A DNA stretch of 64,000 nucleotides from JBKQHQ01 sp052148715. GTDB lineage: Bacteria; Pseudomonadota; Alphaproteobacteria; Rhizobiales; Xanthobacteraceae. The stretch spans positions 1-64,000 of the forward strand of contig JBKQHQ010000184.1 of assembly GCA_052148715.1 (NCBI GenBank). Direction: 5' to 3'. The position numbers and the translations under genes were made by a program. Of this stretch, positions 61,929-64,000 are shown in pieces. A model generated the notes under the pieces. The model had not been told where the DNA came from. It searched no databases and saw only the letters and a list, made by a program, of their open reading frames with translations. The first letter of the stretch is position 1; every line of letters begins with the position of its first letter.

Positions 61929-63353
61929 TCAATACCGATAATGGTCCGGCTTGTAGGGCCCGTCGGTGTGGATGCCGATGTAGGTCGACTGCTTGTCGGA
62001 CATGCGGGTCAGCTTGGCGCCAATCTTGGCGAGATGCAGCCGCGCCACCTTCTCGTCGAGGCGCTTGGGCAGCGTGTAGACCTTCTTCTCGTACTTGCCG
62101 GGATTGGTCCACAGCTCGATTTGCGCCAGCGTCTGATTGGTGAACGAGGACGACATCACGAAGCTCGGATGCCCCATGGCATTGCCGAGGTTCACCAGGC
62201 GCCCCTCCGACAGCAAGATAACTCGTTTGCCGTCCGGGAATTCGACCTCGTCGACCTGCGGCTTGACATTATGCCATTTGAAGTTTTTCAGCGCGCTCAC
62301 CTGAATCTCGGAATCGAAGTGGCCGATATTGCAGACGATGGCGCGATCCTTCATGTGCCGCATGTGATCGACCGTGATCACGTCGACATTGCCGGTGGCG
62401 GTGACGAAGATGTCGGCGCGCTTCGCCGCATCATCCATGGTTGTGACCTCGTAGCCTTCCATGGCCGCCTGCAGCGCGCAGATCGGATCGATCTCGGCGA
62501 CCAGCACGCGGCAGCCCGCCTGCCGCAGCGAGGCCGCCGACCCTTTGCCGACGTCGCCGAAGCCTGCAACCATCGCCACCTTGCCGGCCATCATCACGTC
62601 GGTGCCGCGGCGGATGCCGTCGACAAGGGATTCGCGGCAGCCGTACAGATTGTCGAACTTGGACTTGGTGACGCTGTCGTTGACGTTGATCGCCGGCCAG
62701 AGCAGCTTGCCCTTCTTCTGCATCTCGTACAGGCGATGCACGCCGGTCGTCGTCTCCTCGGTGACGCCGCGGATCGCCTCGGCGTTCTTCTTGTAGAATC
62801 CCGGCTTCTCCTTCAGCCGCTTCTTGATGGCGGCGAACAAAATTTCTTCTTCCTCGTTGGCCGGGTGTGCGATGGCGCCGGCCTCGCCTTGCTCGGCGCG
62901 CAGACCGAGATGGACCAGCAGCGTCGCATCGCCGCCGTCGTCGAGGATCATGTTGGGCGTGCCGCCATCCGTCCATTCGAAAATGCGGTGCTGATAGTCC
63001 CAGTATTCGGTCAGCGTCTCGCCCTTAATGGCGAAGACCGGCGTGCCGCCGGCGGCGACCGCCGCCGCGGCATGGTCCTGGGTCGAGTAGATGTTGCACG
63101 ACGCCCAGCGCACGTCGGCGCCGAGCGCCTTGAGCGTCTCGATCAGCACCGCGGTCTGGATGGTCATGTGCAGCGAGCCGGCGATTTTGGCGCCCCGCAA
63201 CGGCTGCTCCGGGCCATATTCCTCGCGCGTCGCCATCAGGCCGGGCATCTCGGTCTCGGCGATGGCGATTTCCTTGCGCCCCCAGGAGGCAAGGCCGATG
63301 TCCTTGACGATGGAATCAGTAGCGGTCGTGGCCTTTTTCGGGGAAGCGGTCAT
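61929..63353 (-). CDS. ahcY: Adenosylhomocysteinase (SAH hydrolase)
   Basis: ATG 63353 has AAGGA upstream and gives 474 aa; ten codons further up is a weaker start. The enzyme splits S-adenosylhomocysteine to homocysteine and adenosine, relieving product inhibition of methyltransferases. Motifs: [34 protein letters not shown], the NAD-binding [17 protein letters not shown], and the C-terminal KPDHYRY (Lys and Tyr that bind NAD). The family insertion of about 40 residues typical of many bacterial and plant enzymes is present ([17 protein letters not shown]). A palindrome upstream at 63455-63476 may control it. Confidence 0.97.
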   Translation of the reverse strand: MTASPKKATTATDSIVKDIGLASWGRKEIAIAETEMPGLMATREEYGPEQPLRGAKIAGSLHMTIQTAVLIETLKALGADVRWASCNIYSTQDHAAAAVAAGGTPVFAIKGETLTEYWDYQHRIFEWTDGGTPNMILDDGGDATLLVHLGLRAEQGEAGAIAHPANEEEEILFAAIKKRLKEKPGFYKKNAEAIRGVTEETTTGVHRLYEMQKKGKLLWPAINVNDSVTKSKFDNLYGCRESLVDGIRRGTDVMMAGKVAMVAGFGDVGKGSAASLRQAGCRVLVAEIDPICALQAAMEGYEVTTMDDAAKRADIFVTATGNVDVITVDHMRHMKDRAIVCNIGHFDSEIQVSALKNFKWHNVKPQVDEVEFPDGKRVILLSEGRLVNLGNAMGHPSFVMSSSFTNQTLAQIELWTNPGKYEKKVYTLPKRLDEKVARLHLAKIGAKLTRMSDKQSTYIGIHTDGPYKPDHYRY

Positions 63354-63454
63354 GGGGGGTCCTTGGGGTTCTTGTTGCGGCACGCGAGGGTCGAGGCGCG
63401 AAGTTGTGCGGGCGAGGCGTGGCTATAGCAGGGCGGTCCTGGGTCCGCAATGAA

Positions 63455-63476
63455 GATATAAAGCTTTCTTTATATC
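63455..63476. promoter_or_regulatory. Candidate operator: 9-bp inverted repeat, GATATAAAG … CTTTATATC
   Basis: GATATAAAG (63455-63463) and CTTTATATC (63468-63476) are exact reverse complements with a 4-base spacer, about 100 bp upstream of ahcY. Similar AT-rich palindromes are the sites of ArsR-type regulators of methionine/SAH recycling in proteobacteria; I could not verify the regulator here. It stands out against GC-rich DNA. Confidence 0.6.
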
Positions 63477-63483
63477 CTCGCAG

Positions 63484-63525
63484 CGTCATCCCCGGCCGCG
63501 TGCCGGCGCGTGTCCCGGATGACGC
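63484..63525. terminator. Hairpin after the HPr gene (GCGTCATCC … GGATGACGC)
   Basis: Perfect 9-bp arms enclose about 24 bases that fold further. It lies 16 bp downstream of the HPr stop codon on the minus strand. It could end transcription of the PTS genes, though the same hairpin also occurs as a dispersed repeat. Confidence 0.55.
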
Positions 63526-63541
63526 GCGAACGTGCAGCGCG

Positions 63542-63868
63542 CTAGTCGTCTTCCCCAAAGCGGCCAGCCACCAGTTTATCGAGCGCGTGCATGACCTCGG
63601 CCGCCTGAGTTCCGCTCGTTTCGACGGTGATGGAAGTCCCCGGACCCGCGGACAGCATCATCAGGCCCATGATCGAGGTGCCGCCGACGGTTTCGCCGCC
63701 GCGCGTGACTTTCACTTGGGCGTCGAAGCGCTCGACGGTCTGCACGAACTTGGCGGAGGCGCGGGCGTGCAAGCCCTTTTTGTTGACGATCTGCAGCACT
63801 TGGACGAGGACGCCCTCGGCGGGCGGCGGATCGGGCGGACGATCCCCGTGCCCGGCGGCCTCGGTCAT
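63542..63868 (-). CDS. HPr-family phosphocarrier protein (PTS)
   Basis: The 108-aa protein has the HPr fold with active-site His in NKKGLHARASAKFVQ and the regulatory Ser in GGTSIMGLMMLSAGPG. A 20-residue Pro-rich N-terminal extension precedes the fold. In Hyphomicrobiales this protein is part of the regulatory (not sugar-importing) phosphotransferase system with EI-Ntr, EIIA-Ntr and HPr kinase. It overlaps the preceding EIIA gene by ATGA. Confidence 0.95.
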   Translation of the reverse strand: MTEAAGHGDRPPDPPPAEGVLVQVLQIVNKKGLHARASAKFVQTVERFDAQVKVTRGGETVGGTSIMGLMMLSAGPGTSITVETSGTQAAEVMHALDKLVAGRFGEDD

Positions 63869-64000
63869 TTCCCGCTCAAGACCCGACTGGCAATCGTGAT
63901 GTATTTGCGGCCGGCGTCCTGGGCGGCGGCAACGGCTTCGTTGAGCGGATATTCGTCGCGGACTTTCGCGAGCTTCACGAGCATCGGCAGATTAATCCCG
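63865..64000 (-). CDS. PTS EIIA, mannose type (3' end only)
   Basis: The sequence runs off the window; only the last 44 or so residues are seen (GINLPMLVKLAKVRDEYPLN … RKYITIASRVLSGK). This is the C-terminus of a mannose-type EIIA (PtsM/ManX-like). The order EIIA-Man – HPr – ahcY is typical of Hyphomicrobiales, where the EIIA accepts phosphate from HPr for signalling. Confidence 0.85.
   Translation of the reverse strand, partial: GINLPMLVKLAKVRDEYPLNEAVAAAQDAGRKYITIASRVLSGK

Noticed and set aside
1..64000. CRISPR array, prophage or tRNA-bounded genomic island
   Set aside because: The only short repeats are palindromes and in-gene tandem repeats; no spacer-like spacing, phage structural genes or tRNA genes were seen.

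Overview
This is high-GC DNA from an alphaproteobacterium, most likely Hyphomicrobiales (a Bradyrhizobium/Pseudolabrys/Rhodoplanes-like lineage). The evidence is the ahcY – HPr – mannose-type EIIA block at the right end, an IalB-family protein, many Liv- and NMT1-type ABC importers, frequent GTG/TTG starts with ATGA/GTGA overlaps, and several families of long palindromic intergenic repeats of the type scattered through these genomes. The genus is inferred, not proven. I saw no rRNA, tRNA or CRISPR array.

Layout. (1) 1-21.7 kb is a catabolic/uptake region: a GMC oxidoreductase, an NMT1-type importer (binding protein, ATPase, permease), a second NMT1-type binding protein, two flavin aromatic monooxygenases, a full Liv-type importer, an HpaB-type hydroxylase with a cytochrome P450, a two-subunit molybdenum hydroxylase (IorAB-like) and a Tat-exported amidohydrolase. 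A decayed livF 3' end lies beside the P450. (2) 22-32 kb is a run of exported or membrane proteins. Its centre is a TPR – peptidoglycan-binding-like – WD40 – caspase protein whose caspase part is separated by a one-base frameshift. Next to it is a BACON/DUF4384 protein that shares an unnamed N-terminal domain with a small secreted protein 5 kb away. (3) 32-40.5 kb, all on the minus strand, holds a second Liv importer flanked by two acyl-CoA-dehydrogenase-fold monooxygenases and a GntR/FCD regulator, consistent with a substrate-induced uptake and hydroxylation operon.

(4) 40.7-48 kb is sulfate assimilation: CysD plus a single-chain CysN-CysH fusion on the minus strand, divergent from the sulfate importer sbp-cysT-cysW-cysA. 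The CysH half has the cysteine motifs of the iron-sulfur APS reductases, so ATP sulfurylase activation and APS reduction are joined in one polypeptide and no APS kinase is needed. (5) 48-53 kb is a patchwork: a Yip1 protein, an HTH-methyltransferase fusion, an intact antitoxin next to a broken ParE toxin, mepA plus a short mepA relic, and an intact Phd/VapC pair with a candidate operator. (6) 53-64 kb has lepA, tandem GT39-type glycosyltransferases, an IS1595-family element (58407-60526, 8-bp target duplication) carrying two passenger genes, an orphan Liv-type binding protein, ahcY with an upstream palindrome, HPr, and the 3' end of a PTS EIIA gene.

The best candidates for something not widely described are the CysN-CysH fusion, the exported caspase island with its shared unnamed domain, and the IS1595 element with its DUF6414-like cargo. 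Family names are read from motifs without database searches, so substrate assignments are tentative.
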